From CAYVQA01 sp045119035 (GTDB lineage: Bacteria; Bacillota_I; Bacilli_A; ML615J-28; CAG-313), in NCBI GenBank assembly GCA_045119035.1, contig JBGVCU010000030.1, positions 1 through 20,326 of the forward strand: a DNA stretch of 20,326 nt. Direction: 5' to 3'. Both the position numbers and the translations under genes were made by a program. Position 1 is the first letter of the stretch. Each line of letters starts with the position of its first letter. The notes under the pieces are model-generated. The model searched no databases and had not been told where the DNA came from. It saw nothing but the letters and a program-made list of their open reading frames with translations. This document shows positions 1 through 6,155 of this stretch, one piece after another.

Positions 1-203
1 TCGTGCTCAGCACATAATTCCTTATAATCTTTATAATTTGGTATTCTATCCTCTTTAAGAGCTTTTAAATATTCTTCAACATATTGATTATATATGAATC
101 TTGTATCATTTAAATGTTTATCTAAAAGCAATTTCTGAGCATTATCAGGCTTTAGTGTTAACACTAAACCTCTACTATTTTTCTCAGAAATTTTATTTTT
201 CAA
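1..203 (-). CDS. tnpB: TnpB (IS200/IS605 OrfB family) N-terminus, runs off the window
   Basis: Only the first 67 codons are inside the window. Reading the minus strand from a TTG at 203, with AAGG about nine bases upstream, gives a protein whose residues 13-50 show the N-terminal pattern of TnpB: a basic start, then LVLTLKPDNAQKLLLDKHL and DTRFIYNQYVEEYLKAL, equivalent to the family's 'RLYPn.eQ...l.k..g..RfvYN..l'. TnpB is the RNA-guided nuclease of IS200/IS605 elements, and its guide RNA comes from the 3' end of the gene and the element's right end. The catalytic RuvC residues would lie outside the window, so activity cannot be judged. A palindromic repeat that recurs twice elsewhere lies 128-185 bases upstream and looks like the element's left end. 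The start codon is uncertain, as no ATG is available; the family call rests on the N-terminal pattern alone. Confidence 0.7.
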   Translation of the reverse strand, partial: MKNKISEKNSRGLVLTLKPDNAQKLLLDKHLNDTRFIYNQYVEEYLKALKEDRIPNYKDYKELCAEH

Positions 204-330
204 TTTAGAATGCCTTTTTATTTTGTTTTATTTATTATACGATTTTAAAAATAAAAATCAATATTTTTATAAAAAATTATACAATTACAAAAACTCCGTT
301 TTAAACAGGTTTTTAAATTTTTAATTTAAA

Positions 331-387
331 TATTTAAAAGTACAACGTCTGTATATATGAACCTGAAGGTTCATATTTTTATCCGTT
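331..387 (-). repeat. Left-end (LE) repeat of the TnpB element
   Basis: A 22-base palindrome at 355-376 (ATATGAACCT-GA-AGGTTCATAT) sits in a longer conserved stretch ending TTTTTATCCGTT. The same block recurs at about 17970-18031 in the same orientation and at 2915-2955 in the opposite one. Here it lies upstream of a minus-strand tnpB, so it is placed as that element's left end; subterminal hairpins of this kind are normal for IS200/IS605 ends. The palindrome followed by T-rich sequence could also act as a transcription terminator. Confidence 0.6.
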
Positions 388-401
388 AGTTTTGTATAAA
401 T

Positions 402-439
402 TTTAAAGGTGACTATTCTTCAAGAATATCACCTTTAAA
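402..439 (-). terminator. Hairpin downstream of the 474-1271 gene
   Basis: Near-perfect inverted repeat: TTTAAAGGTGA, one unpaired base, TATTCTT, a two-base turn, AGAATA, TCACCTTTAAA. It lies 35 bases past the minus-strand stop codon of the 474-1271 gene and is flanked by A/T runs on both sides, so it could end transcription in either direction. The U-run is weak on the minus strand. Confidence 0.5.
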
Positions 440-473
440 TTTATTGTTTGAGTTCTATCAACCCTAAAAGTCT

Positions 474-1271
474 TTAGAAGATAATTCTCCATGTAATTTG
501 AACTTCAGTAGTATCATCCTTTACTTTGGCTGGAAAGGTTTTCATAGAAAATAATCTTCCATTGACATACAATCCGGCTTCAGTAAATAATGAAATATTA
601 CTTGAATAACCTGTATCGGATGGTGTATGTTGACCATTAGCTTCACCTTTTGGAATGAAGAAAACAAATTGACAAATGGATTGTTCCAAAATATCTGTTT
701 TACCATCTGTTGGCAAACTTACTGTTACAGAACAACGATTTAATAGTGAATTTCCTGTTGCTACATTATTTGAGTCCATTCCTATTACATATTTCGTTTT
801 ATCTGAATAGTCAAAGGTAATTTCATACCAATAAGGCTTTGAAACATTTACAAATATATCTGTATTTCTAACAGTATCATCGTTTATAGCAACTGATTCA
901 GTTTCACCTAAATAACGATACCATTTATCTTTGTATTGAATAACACAAAACTTATTTAGAGTTCTTGAACCTTCAGCAACTTGAATAAAACCATCCTCTG
1001 CATAAATTCTTTGAGACGGTTTATCCTTAGAGAATCCCATTGCCTCTGTTTTAGGGATGTATTCAGTTGAAGTTCCACCCTCTGTTCCTAACACAAATCT
1101 GTTTGCAAACTGCTTATCATCGTTTGCTCGATTTAAAAAGATTTCAGCCATTGAACGTCTTGCTGAATGCATAATTGCATTATGATCTTCAAAACTATCA
1201 ATTACCTTGCCATCTTTAATACATTCAATTTTAAAATAACCTTCAAAGGTCTTTGGAGCATTTTCTTGCAT
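474..1271 (-). CDS. Phage virion structural protein, unassigned (265 aa)
   Basis: The product is not a family I can name. The start fits: a perfect T4-type late promoter lies 25 bases upstream on the same strand, so it is almost certainly expressed late with the virion genes. The protein is soluble, with no signal peptide or membrane segment. It opens with a beta-rich stretch (FEGYFKIECIKDGKVIDSFE) followed by a helix with the pattern NAIM..AR..MAEIFLNR, then a glycine-rich turn LGTEGGTS. It ends with FSMKTFPAKVKDDTTEVQITW and RIIF, a C-terminal pattern I associate with baseplate or tail-associated virion proteins of large phages. The late promoter and neighbouring lectin-like genes fit a tail, baseplate or head-decoration role, but this remains inference. 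A hairpin terminator follows the stop. Confidence 0.75.
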   Translation of the reverse strand: MQENAPKTFEGYFKIECIKDGKVIDSFEDHNAIMHSARRSMAEIFLNRANDDKQFANRFVLGTEGGTSTEYIPKTEAMGFSKDKPSQRIYAEDGFIQVAEGSRTLNKFCVIQYKDKWYRYLGETESVAINDDTVRNTDIFVNVSKPYWYEITFDYSDKTKYVIGMDSNNVATGNSLLNRCSVTVSLPTDGKTDILEQSICQFVFFIPKGEANGQHTPSDTGYSSNISLFTEAGLYVNGRLFSMKTFPAKVKDDTTEVQITWRIIF

Positions 1272-1295
1272 TTTAATTTATCTGTTAAATAAATA

Positions 1296-1303
1296 TATTT
1301 ATA
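1296..1303 (-). promoter_or_regulatory. T4-type late promoter
   Basis: Minus-strand TATAAATA, identical to the T4 late -10 element recognised by the gp55 sigma factor, 25 bases before the ATG of the 474-1271 gene. It is divergent from another copy at 1378-1385. Confidence 0.75.
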
Positions 1304-1377
1304 TTGTATATAATCATCATAATCATCAAAATTGATATGCATGTTCTTGATGCATAGAATAATTAAATTTTTGTTAT

Positions 1378-1385
1378 TATAAATA
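1378..1385 (+). promoter_or_regulatory. T4-type late promoter
   Basis: Exact TATAAATA on the plus strand, 26 bases before the ATG at 1411. It would drive the two lectin-like genes at 1411-2907. Confidence 0.75.
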
Positions 1386-1410
1386 AATATAAAAAGAAAG
1401 AAAAACAACC

Positions 1411-2100
1411 ATGATAGACCTAAACGCATTGACAATATACAAAGAAAAAATAAGTTCATACCTTGATGAAAACGTCCTAAATCTCTCATCTATTTCAAAT
1501 ATCTTAAGTTTATTTAAGATTAAAAACTATACTGGAAATGGAATTAAAATTAACGGAAATGTAAAAATTGATGAAAAAGGCATAGCAACTATTTTCACAA
1601 ATCAAACTGACTATGTTGTTACAAACATAGATGTAACGGATTTAAAGGTACCATTCGAAATTCAAGTCAAATTTAAAGTTTCTGATAAAACTGTATTTAG
1701 CAACTCAAAAGTCTATTTAGTATCAAACAAAAGATATGCATATCCATTTTTTGAACTGGTAATCGTAGAAGGTAAAATAGTATGTGAGTCGTTTCCAACT
1801 CAATCGTACCCTGCAAACGTGTTATTTTATGATTCTTATGATTTTGATGCAGATCAGTGGTATATCATAAACATAAAGCACGAACAGAAAGGAATTTATG
1901 AGTGCTCGATATACGATGAAAAATATAAGGAATTATATAACAAAACACAGAATCCAGGTCACGAGGTAACTAATCAATCTGACACACTCATTTTAGGTAA
2001 TGATATTGATTTTGCTTCTGGTGGTGCAACATTACAAATTGACCTTTCAGAAACATATTTTAAAAATGGTGATACTATAATTTCAGAATGGAATTTGTGA
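1411..2100 (+). CDS. Concanavalin/LamG-like virion protein, copy 1 (229 aa)
   Basis: This appears to be a beta-sandwich protein of the concanavalin/laminin-G type: alternating beta strands (FEIQVKFKVSD, FFELVIVEGKIVCES, WYIINIKHEQKGIYECSIYD) in the order typical of such jelly rolls. The N-terminal 65 residues (IDLNALTIYKEKISSYLD, then SNILSLFKIKNYTGNGI) are nearly the same as in the next gene, as is the C-terminus (SEWNL), while the middle differs. That pattern is typical of paralogues sharing an attachment part and varying a binding part. A late promoter precedes it, so a sugar-binding or receptor-contact role on the virion is plausible but unproven. The upstream sequence is A-rich (AAAGAAAGAAA) with only a weak ribosome site. 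A weak terminator-like hairpin follows the stop. Confidence 0.75.
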   Translation: MIDLNALTIYKEKISSYLDENVLNLSSISNILSLFKIKNYTGNGIKINGNVKIDEKGIATIFTNQTDYVVTNIDVTDLKVPFEIQVKFKVSDKTVFSNSKVYLVSNKRYAYPFFELVIVEGKIVCESFPTQSYPANVLFYDSYDFDADQWYIINIKHEQKGIYECSIYDEKYKELYNKTQNPGHEVTNQSDTLILGNDIDFASGGATLQIDLSETYFKNGDTIISEWNL

Positions 2101-2107
2101 ACCACTG

Positions 2108-2141
2108 ACTTAAAGATCTGATTATAATTTAAGTTCTTTTT
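2108..2141 (+). terminator. Possible weak terminator
   Basis: ACTTAAA at 2108-2114 pairs with TTTAAGT at 2128-2134 and is followed by TCTTTTT. The stem is only A/T-rich, so at most partial termination between the two lectin-like genes is expected. Confidence 0.3.
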
Positions 2142-2175
2142 GATCCTGGAAATTTTAATAATTTGGTACATAATT

Positions 2176-2907
2176 ATGATAGACTTAAATTCACTAACTT
2201 TATACAAAGAAAAGATAAATTCGTATGTTGATAACGATATTTTAGATATTTCAACAAAATCAAATATCTTAAGTTTGTTTAAGATCAAAAACTATACTGG
2301 AAATGGAATTGAACCTCATGGCAATGTAAAAATTGATGAAAATGGTATAGCGACAGAGTTTAGGAAAGGTAATTACATTCTAACTGGCTTAAGTGCTGAT
2401 ATTTTAAATACTGATAATTTTGAGATTCAAACTAAGTTTAAATTATCTTCATTAAGACCTTCTTCTGGAAGTTACTATATCTGGGCCGCTACATGTGATA
2501 GTTACGATCCTCCTAGATGCAATCTCATGAGTTATAACCTTTCGAAGTATAGATTTAATGGATTCTGGGTATATAATGGTTCTAACTATTTGGTTTCCGA
2601 TAAATATATATTTCCTTATACAGATGAAGAACAAATAAAAAACGCTATTATAGATAAATGGTTTGTTTTAAATCAAAAATTCTCAAAGGATACAGTAGAA
2701 TCAACTCTAATTGATGAAAATGATAAAGTGTTATATAATAACATAAATACGTATAATTATAGACCAAAAGATACATCAAATGGTAGACAATACATATGCT
2801 TTGGTAATATTTCAAACGCACTTGGTCAACCTACAAATATTACATTTGATTTGTCAGAATGTTACATTAAAATTGATGACGAATTGGTTTCAGAATGGAA
2901 TTTATAA
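2176..2907 (+). CDS. Concanavalin/LamG-like virion protein, copy 2 (243 aa)
   Basis: This is a paralogue of the preceding gene. The start at 2176 is chosen because it gives the matching N-terminus MIDLNSLTLYKEK; an upstream in-frame ATG at 2140 would add twelve unmatched residues. The shared block SNILSLFKIKNYTGNGI is almost identical even at DNA level, which points to recent duplication or gene conversion. The middle is longer than in copy 1 and carries an aromatic- and Cys-containing insert (YYIWAATCDSYDPPRCN, FNGFWVYNGSNY). Strands such as KWFVLNQKFSKDTVESTLID and the ending VSEWNL repeat the jelly-roll layout. No promoter of its own is evident, so it probably relies on readthrough from the late promoter at 1378. 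Role by context: virion surface or receptor contact, not established. Confidence 0.75.
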   Translation: MIDLNSLTLYKEKINSYVDNDILDISTKSNILSLFKIKNYTGNGIEPHGNVKIDENGIATEFRKGNYILTGLSADILNTDNFEIQTKFKLSSLRPSSGSYYIWAATCDSYDPPRCNLMSYNLSKYRFNGFWVYNGSNYLVSDKYIFPYTDEEQIKNAIIDKWFVLNQKFSKDTVESTLIDENDKVLYNNINTYNYRPKDTSNGRQYICFGNISNALGQPTNITFDLSECYIKIDDELVSEWNL

Positions 2908-2914
2908 AGAACCA

Positions 2915-3156
2915 ACAGATAAAAATATGAACCTTTAGGTTCATATATACAGATTTTATATAAATAAGATATATTTAATATTTTAAAATTCGGTGAGTTT
3001 GTTGTTTACAACAAATCTTACCAGACTCTTGGGAAGGAACTCTCAGAGTATAAAGCTTTTAAGTGTTTAGATTTTCAAAATCAAAAACACTTAAACTACA
3101 ATTAAATATTTGATTGTAAATAGAAGCTATTGACCTAAAGGTCAATAGTAGTTCAC
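2915..3156 (+). mobile_element. Miniature TnpB-type element: left end, RNA-like core, right end, no tnpB
   Basis: About 242 bases combine the left-end palindrome (2925-2946, inverse orientation to 355-376), a 140-base segment with three strong hairpins, a 22-base palindrome (3097-3118) and the right-end hairpin CTATTGACC-TAAA-GGTCAATAG (3127-3148), closing with TAGTTCAC. The left end matches the repeat upstream of the tnpB gene at 1-203. The right-end hairpin with the tail AGTTCAC resembles the 3' ends of IS200/IS605 elements, where the guide RNA scaffold ends and the guide begins. The simplest reading is a non-autonomous derivative that lost tnpB but kept its ends and the RNA segment. It lies between the lectin-like genes and the topoisomerase module. 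Related partial copies: 4954, 6698, 7695, 17895, 20081 and 20184. Confidence 0.6.
2968..3156 (+). ncRNA. Candidate omega-RNA-like scaffold of the TnpB element
   Basis: Predicted folds: hairpin 1 at 2992-3022 (14 pairs, one bulge, TT turn), hairpin 2 at 3025-3049 (ACTCT with AGAGT), hairpin 3 at 3058-3095 (TTTAAGTGTTT with AAACACTTAAA plus an inner stem), then the palindromes at 3097-3118 and 3127-3148. A second copy at 20184-20326 differs at only about four positions, and the differences keep the pairing. By analogy with TnpB guide RNAs the scaffold would end at AGTTCAC (3156) and the next bases would be the guide. No transcript is shown; it may be a relic. Confidence 0.45.
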
Positions 3157-3160
3157 AATC

Positions 3161-3189
3161 TTGAAAAGTATATTCAAAATGTGTATAAT
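3161..3189 (+). promoter_or_regulatory. Sigma70-like promoter for the topoisomerase module
   Basis: TTGAAA at 3161-3166 and TATAAT at 3184-3189 with exactly 17 bases between, and TGTG just before the -10 box. It starts five bases after the end of the miniature element and lies about 50 bases before the ATG at 3242. It would be used by host polymerase, so early or middle expression is expected. Confidence 0.6.
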
Positions 3190-3241
3190 GTATATAAAAG
3201 AAGATAATAAATAACAAAACTATTTTTTTTTGGAAAATTAC

Positions 3242-4948
3242 ATGAATGAAATTGAAGTATTAGACGAAAGGCAGCATGTATTGCTACGTTCACAAATGTA
3301 TTTAGGTTCATTGTCAAATACATTATCAAATGAATATATTTTAGAAAATAATAAATTCATTAAGAAAGATATTACGTACATTCCTGCATTAGTAAAAATC
3401 ATCAATGAAATTATTGATAATTCCGTTGATATTTCTATTAAAACAGACTTTAAAGAATGTAATTTAGTGGACGTTACAATTACCGACGATTATGTACAAA
3501 TTATAGATAATGGTCCAGGCATTCCTGTTAAAAAAGCATTTAACAAAGTAACAAACAAAGAAGAATATATGCCATTCACTGCGTGGGGTCACGCAATGGC
3601 AGGTTCTAATTTTAAAGAAAATTCCAAAGGCATTGGTTCTTTTGGTGTTGGTTCATTTTGTACGAATGTATGGAGTACCAAATTTGTAGGTATTTCAGAC
3701 GATGGAAATCAAAAATATAAAGTAGTATTTACAGATAATGCTTCAAATTCAGAAGAAACAGTAACAAAATCATCTAAAAAAGGTGTTACTGTTAAATTTT
3801 ATCCGGATTTACAAAGATTTAAAATTGATAAGATTGATGATACAGTAAAAGAAGTTATTAAGCAAAGATTAATCAACTTAAATTTATGTTTTCCTAAAAT
3901 TAAATTTAGATTTAATAATAAACAGTTAAACGTTAATAGCTTTAAAAATTACGTTAAATTATTTAATGATAATTTTGAAATCGTTGAAGAGGCAAATTAT
4001 TCGTTTGCAATCTTACCAAGTACATCTGATGACTTTGAGCAGTTTAGTTACGTAAATGGTTTAAAAATGTCAGATGGTGGTCAGCACATCGATAACATTG
4101 TAAACGAAGTTACAAAACGTTTAAGAGATAAACTTTGTAAGAAATATAAAACTTTAAAACCTGCTGATATTAGAAATAAACTGTTTGTAATCATGTTTAT
4201 GAGAAACTTTAGTAATCCTAAGTTTAATTCTCAAACTAAAGAAAAATTGACCAACAGTATTGCAGAAGTTAATGATTATTTAGGAAACGTTGATTACGAC
4301 ACTTTATGTAGAAAGATTTTAAAGAACGATAGTATCATTGATCCTATTGTAGAAGTATTTAAAATCAAAGAAGAATTTAAACGCAGACAGGAATTAAAGC
4401 AATTAGATAAAGCCCCTAAAAAAATTAAAGATGAGCATTATTTACCAGCAACAAAAAATAAAAAATATCTTTTGATTGTTGAAGGTCAATGTTTATCAGA
4501 AAATACTGAAGTTTTAACAAATAATTTTAAAAATGTCAAACTTAAAGATATTGATGTTGGTGCAAAATTATTAAATTCAAGTTATGATGAAGTTGAGGTC
4601 TTAGCAAAAACTGAAAAATTAACTAAGACATTGAAGATCACTTCTAATGGCGAAGAAATTATATGTGGATATAATCATCCAATTTTTGTTTATAATGTAA
4701 GAACTAAAGAATTTGAATTTGTTAATGCTAAAGATTTAGACAAAACTAAACACAAATTAGTAAAATCAAAAATCAACAGTAAAACAAAAATTTTAAAGAT
4801 TATTAATATATATAATAACATAATTAATACCGATGAAACTGACATTTCATTTACAGAAAATGATTACTTTGTTATTCTTAGAGATGGAAAGATTTTAAGA
4901 GTTAATTCTAACGATTTAAAGGTAAATGATTATTTAATGCTATCGTAG
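3242..4948 (+). CDS. 39: DNA topoisomerase II large subunit, N-terminal part, fused to intein N-half
   Basis: Homologue of T4 gp39, the ATPase subunit of phage type II topoisomerase, which untangles DNA during replication. ATG 3242 (568 aa) is preferred to the in-frame TTG at 3230: it gives MNEIEVLDERQHV, matching the gp39 start, with GGA upstream. GHKL ATPase motifs are present: EIIDN (E56-N60), DNGPGIP (89-95) and GIGSFGVGSF (from 130). The ORF reaches the first TOPRIM motif, LIVEGQ (E414 is the metal-binding Glu), then changes character at Cys417: CLSENTEVLT is intein block A and GEEIICGYNHPI (H479) is block B. Residues 417-572 in TTG numbering, or 417-568 here (152 aa), form an intein N-half with no endonuclease motif visible, ending in a stop. 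The N-extein is 416 aa. The matching C-half opens the next ORF. Family certain; splicing inferred. Confidence 0.93.
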   Translation: MNEIEVLDERQHVLLRSQMYLGSLSNTLSNEYILENNKFIKKDITYIPALVKIINEIIDNSVDISIKTDFKECNLVDVTITDDYVQIIDNGPGIPVKKAFNKVTNKEEYMPFTAWGHAMAGSNFKENSKGIGSFGVGSFCTNVWSTKFVGISDDGNQKYKVVFTDNASNSEETVTKSSKKGVTVKFYPDLQRFKIDKIDDTVKEVIKQRLINLNLCFPKIKFRFNNKQLNVNSFKNYVKLFNDNFEIVEEANYSFAILPSTSDDFEQFSYVNGLKMSDGGQHIDNIVNEVTKRLRDKLCKKYKTLKPADIRNKLFVIMFMRNFSNPKFNSQTKEKLTNSIAEVNDYLGNVDYDTLCRKILKNDSIIDPIVEVFKIKEEFKRRQELKQLDKAPKKIKDEHYLPATKNKKYLLIVEGQCLSENTEVLTNNFKNVKLKDIDVGAKLLNSSYDEVEVLAKTEKLTKTLKITSNGEEIICGYNHPIFVYNVRTKEFEFVNAKDLDKTKHKLVKSKINSKTKILKIINIYNNIINTDETDISFTENDYFVILRDGKILRVNSNDLKVNDYLMLS

Positions 4949-4953
4949 AGGAA

Positions 4954-4991
4954 GTGAACTGCTATTATTCTTCAGGTCAATAGTAGTTCAC
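4954..4991. repeat. Hairpin between the intein halves, two outward-facing right-end tips
   Basis: GTGAACTGCTATT pairs with AATAGTAGTTCAC (12 Watson-Crick pairs and one G-T) around a 12-base loop. Its left arm equals the start of the minus-oriented right ends at 7695 and 17895; its right half (GGTCAATAGTAGTTCAC) equals the end of the plus-oriented copy at 3140-3156. It therefore looks like two right-end tips joined head to head. It begins five bases after the stop of the intein N-half and could also slow or stop transcription. Confidence 0.7.
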
Positions 4992-5010
4992 TTGGCAACA
5001 AGGAATAAGA

Positions 5011-5448
5011 ATGTTAAACGAATTACAAGAACTATGTTTTAAATTAGAAGATATTGATAGTATTGAAGATAACGGATACGAAAACACTGTTGATATCACA
5101 GTTACAGATAAACATGATTTTATTTTGGCAAATGGATTTATTACACACAACTCTGCTTTATCGGGTTTAATGCCATGTATGGGCAGAGATCAGTGTGGTT
5201 ATTTTACTCTAAAAGGAAAGCCATTAAATTCATGGGATGTTTCACAATCGAAATTTACATCTAATAAAGAATTGAGTTCTTTATACCAAATTATTAAGAA
5301 CGAAACAGTGTTAGATGATAAAGATGACGGTGATTGGTTCAAGTTGACATTAGATGATGGTTCAGCTATACTTGTGAACGAAAATGATCGTGTTAAGATA
5401 AATAACGATTATATTAATGTAACAGATTTGTTAAAGTATGTGGATTAA
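5011..5448 (+). CDS. 39: Intein C-half fused to the C-terminal part of topoisomerase gp39
   Basis: 145 aa with its own ribosome site (AAGGA at 5000-5004, six bases before ATG). Residues 1-47 are an intein C-half: ENTVDITVTDKHDFILANGF is block F (H35) and ends FITHN with the usual His-Asn pair (H46, N47), followed by Ser48 as +1 nucleophile. Residues 48-145 continue gp39: SALSGLMPCMGRDQCGYF completes the TOPRIM EG(D/Q)SA motif; LKGKPLNSWDVS matches T4 LRGKVLNSWGMS; the tail DGDWFKLTLDDGSAILVNEN closely follows the T4 gp39 C-terminus. Joining 416 and 98 residues gives 514 aa, about the length of T4 gp39. The reading frame differs from the N-half ORF, so the two are separately translated and must be spliced in trans. 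The stop is immediately followed by the gp60 ATG. Confidence 0.92.
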   Translation: MLNELQELCFKLEDIDSIEDNGYENTVDITVTDKHDFILANGFITHNSALSGLMPCMGRDQCGYFTLKGKPLNSWDVSQSKFTSNKELSSLYQIIKNETVLDDKDDGDWFKLTLDDGSAILVNENDRVKINNDYINVTDLLKYVD

Positions 5449-5949
5449 ATGAAAATTGAAAAATACAATCCTACCAATGAAGAATTAGTAGAATACAGAA
5501 AACACAAAAATACAATTAGACGTAAGAAAATCGTTGATGGTTACGATCATATTGTTTATGCAACTGACCAAGACTTAGACGGATTTCATATTCGTGCTCT
5601 TTTATCTGGGTTTATCAAGAAATATCTTTTTGATTACTCTGATTATGTTGGAATGTTGGAAACTCCAGTAATTGCAGTTTTCAAAGATGGTAAAATTCAA
5701 AGGTGGACTTATTCTTTAGATGATAGAGTTGAAGTTAAAAATAACGAAATTTCGTTCTATTATAAAGGCTTGGGTTCATGGAATAAAGATGATTTTAAAA
5801 CTGTTATCAAACAGGATGGTTTAGACAAGATGATTGAACCTCTATCATTTAATTACTCAAATAAAATCTTAGATGAATGGTTAGGTTCAAATTCAGATGT
5901 TAGAAAACAGTATATTTTAAAAAATGATTTTAATATTGAGGATGTTTAA
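5449..5949 (+). CDS. 60: DNA topoisomerase II, gp60-like subunit
   Basis: 166 aa, homologue of T4 gp60 (160 aa), the separately encoded rest of the topoisomerase large subunit. The start MKIEKYNPTNEELVEYRKHK aligns with the T4 gp60 start, so the gp39/gp60 border is the same as in T4. YATDQDLDGFHI (D40, D42, D44) supplies the TOPRIM acidic metal-binding residues; MLETPVIAVFKDGK, YYKGLGSW and the ending with SNSDVRKQYI match T4 segments KTPVIIAQVGKK, YIKGLGSL and DNADLRKEWM. The ATG follows the previous TAA directly and in the same frame, so translation probably restarts there. Unlike T4 gene 60, the ORF is continuous, with no bypassed untranslated gap. The stop overlaps the next ATG (TAATG). 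Confidence 0.93.
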   Translation: MKIEKYNPTNEELVEYRKHKNTIRRKKIVDGYDHIVYATDQDLDGFHIRALLSGFIKKYLFDYSDYVGMLETPVIAVFKDGKIQRWTYSLDDRVEVKNNEISFYYKGLGSWNKDDFKTVIKQDGLDKMIEPLSFNYSNKILDEWLGSNSDVRKQYILKNDFNIEDV

Positions 5950-6155
5950 TGGATACTAATTTAGATATTAAGATTGATCAGGCAAGAGCTGAAAATGATA
6001 TGAATTATCTTATTCAGCAAATTTATACACATCAATTTGCAGATCAAAATTCTCAAATTGAAATAACTTTAAACCCTGTTGTGACCGTAAGACGTGTTAT
6101 TGATAACAAAATTGAAGAAAAAACATATACTTTAAATGATTTTAGGATTAATTAA
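5949..6155 (+). CDS. Unknown small protein (68 aa)
   Basis: Not recognised. It sits between gp60 and the gp62-like gene, with TAATG overlaps at both ends, so it is translationally coupled within the replication operon. The N-terminal half is helical and acidic/amide-rich (LDIKIDQARAENDMNYLIQQ); the C-terminal half looks beta-stranded (QIEITLNPVVTVRRVIDNKI). No cysteines, signal or membrane segment. Its position suggests a replication accessory role, but there is no sequence evidence for a function. Confidence 0.75.
   Translation: MDTNLDIKIDQARAENDMNYLIQQIYTHQFADQNSQIEITLNPVVTVRRVIDNKIEEKTYTLNDFRIN

Noticed and set aside
1202..1489. Minus-strand 95-aa ORF
   Set aside because: It overlaps the starts of two divergent late genes and their promoters and has low-complexity content; treated as a shadow.
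4940..5011. Programmed ribosomal bypass between the two intein ORFs, like T4 gene 60
   Set aside because: The downstream ORF has its own ribosome site and ATG, the spacer lacks matched take-off and landing codons flanking the hairpin, and a trans-splicing intein explains the join.
5440..5460. Stop-codon readthrough or stop reassignment at the in-frame TAA between the gp39 and gp60 parts
   Set aside because: The break matches the T4 gp39/gp60 border exactly and ATG follows at once. Other ORFs in the window use TAA, TAG and TGA as normal stops.
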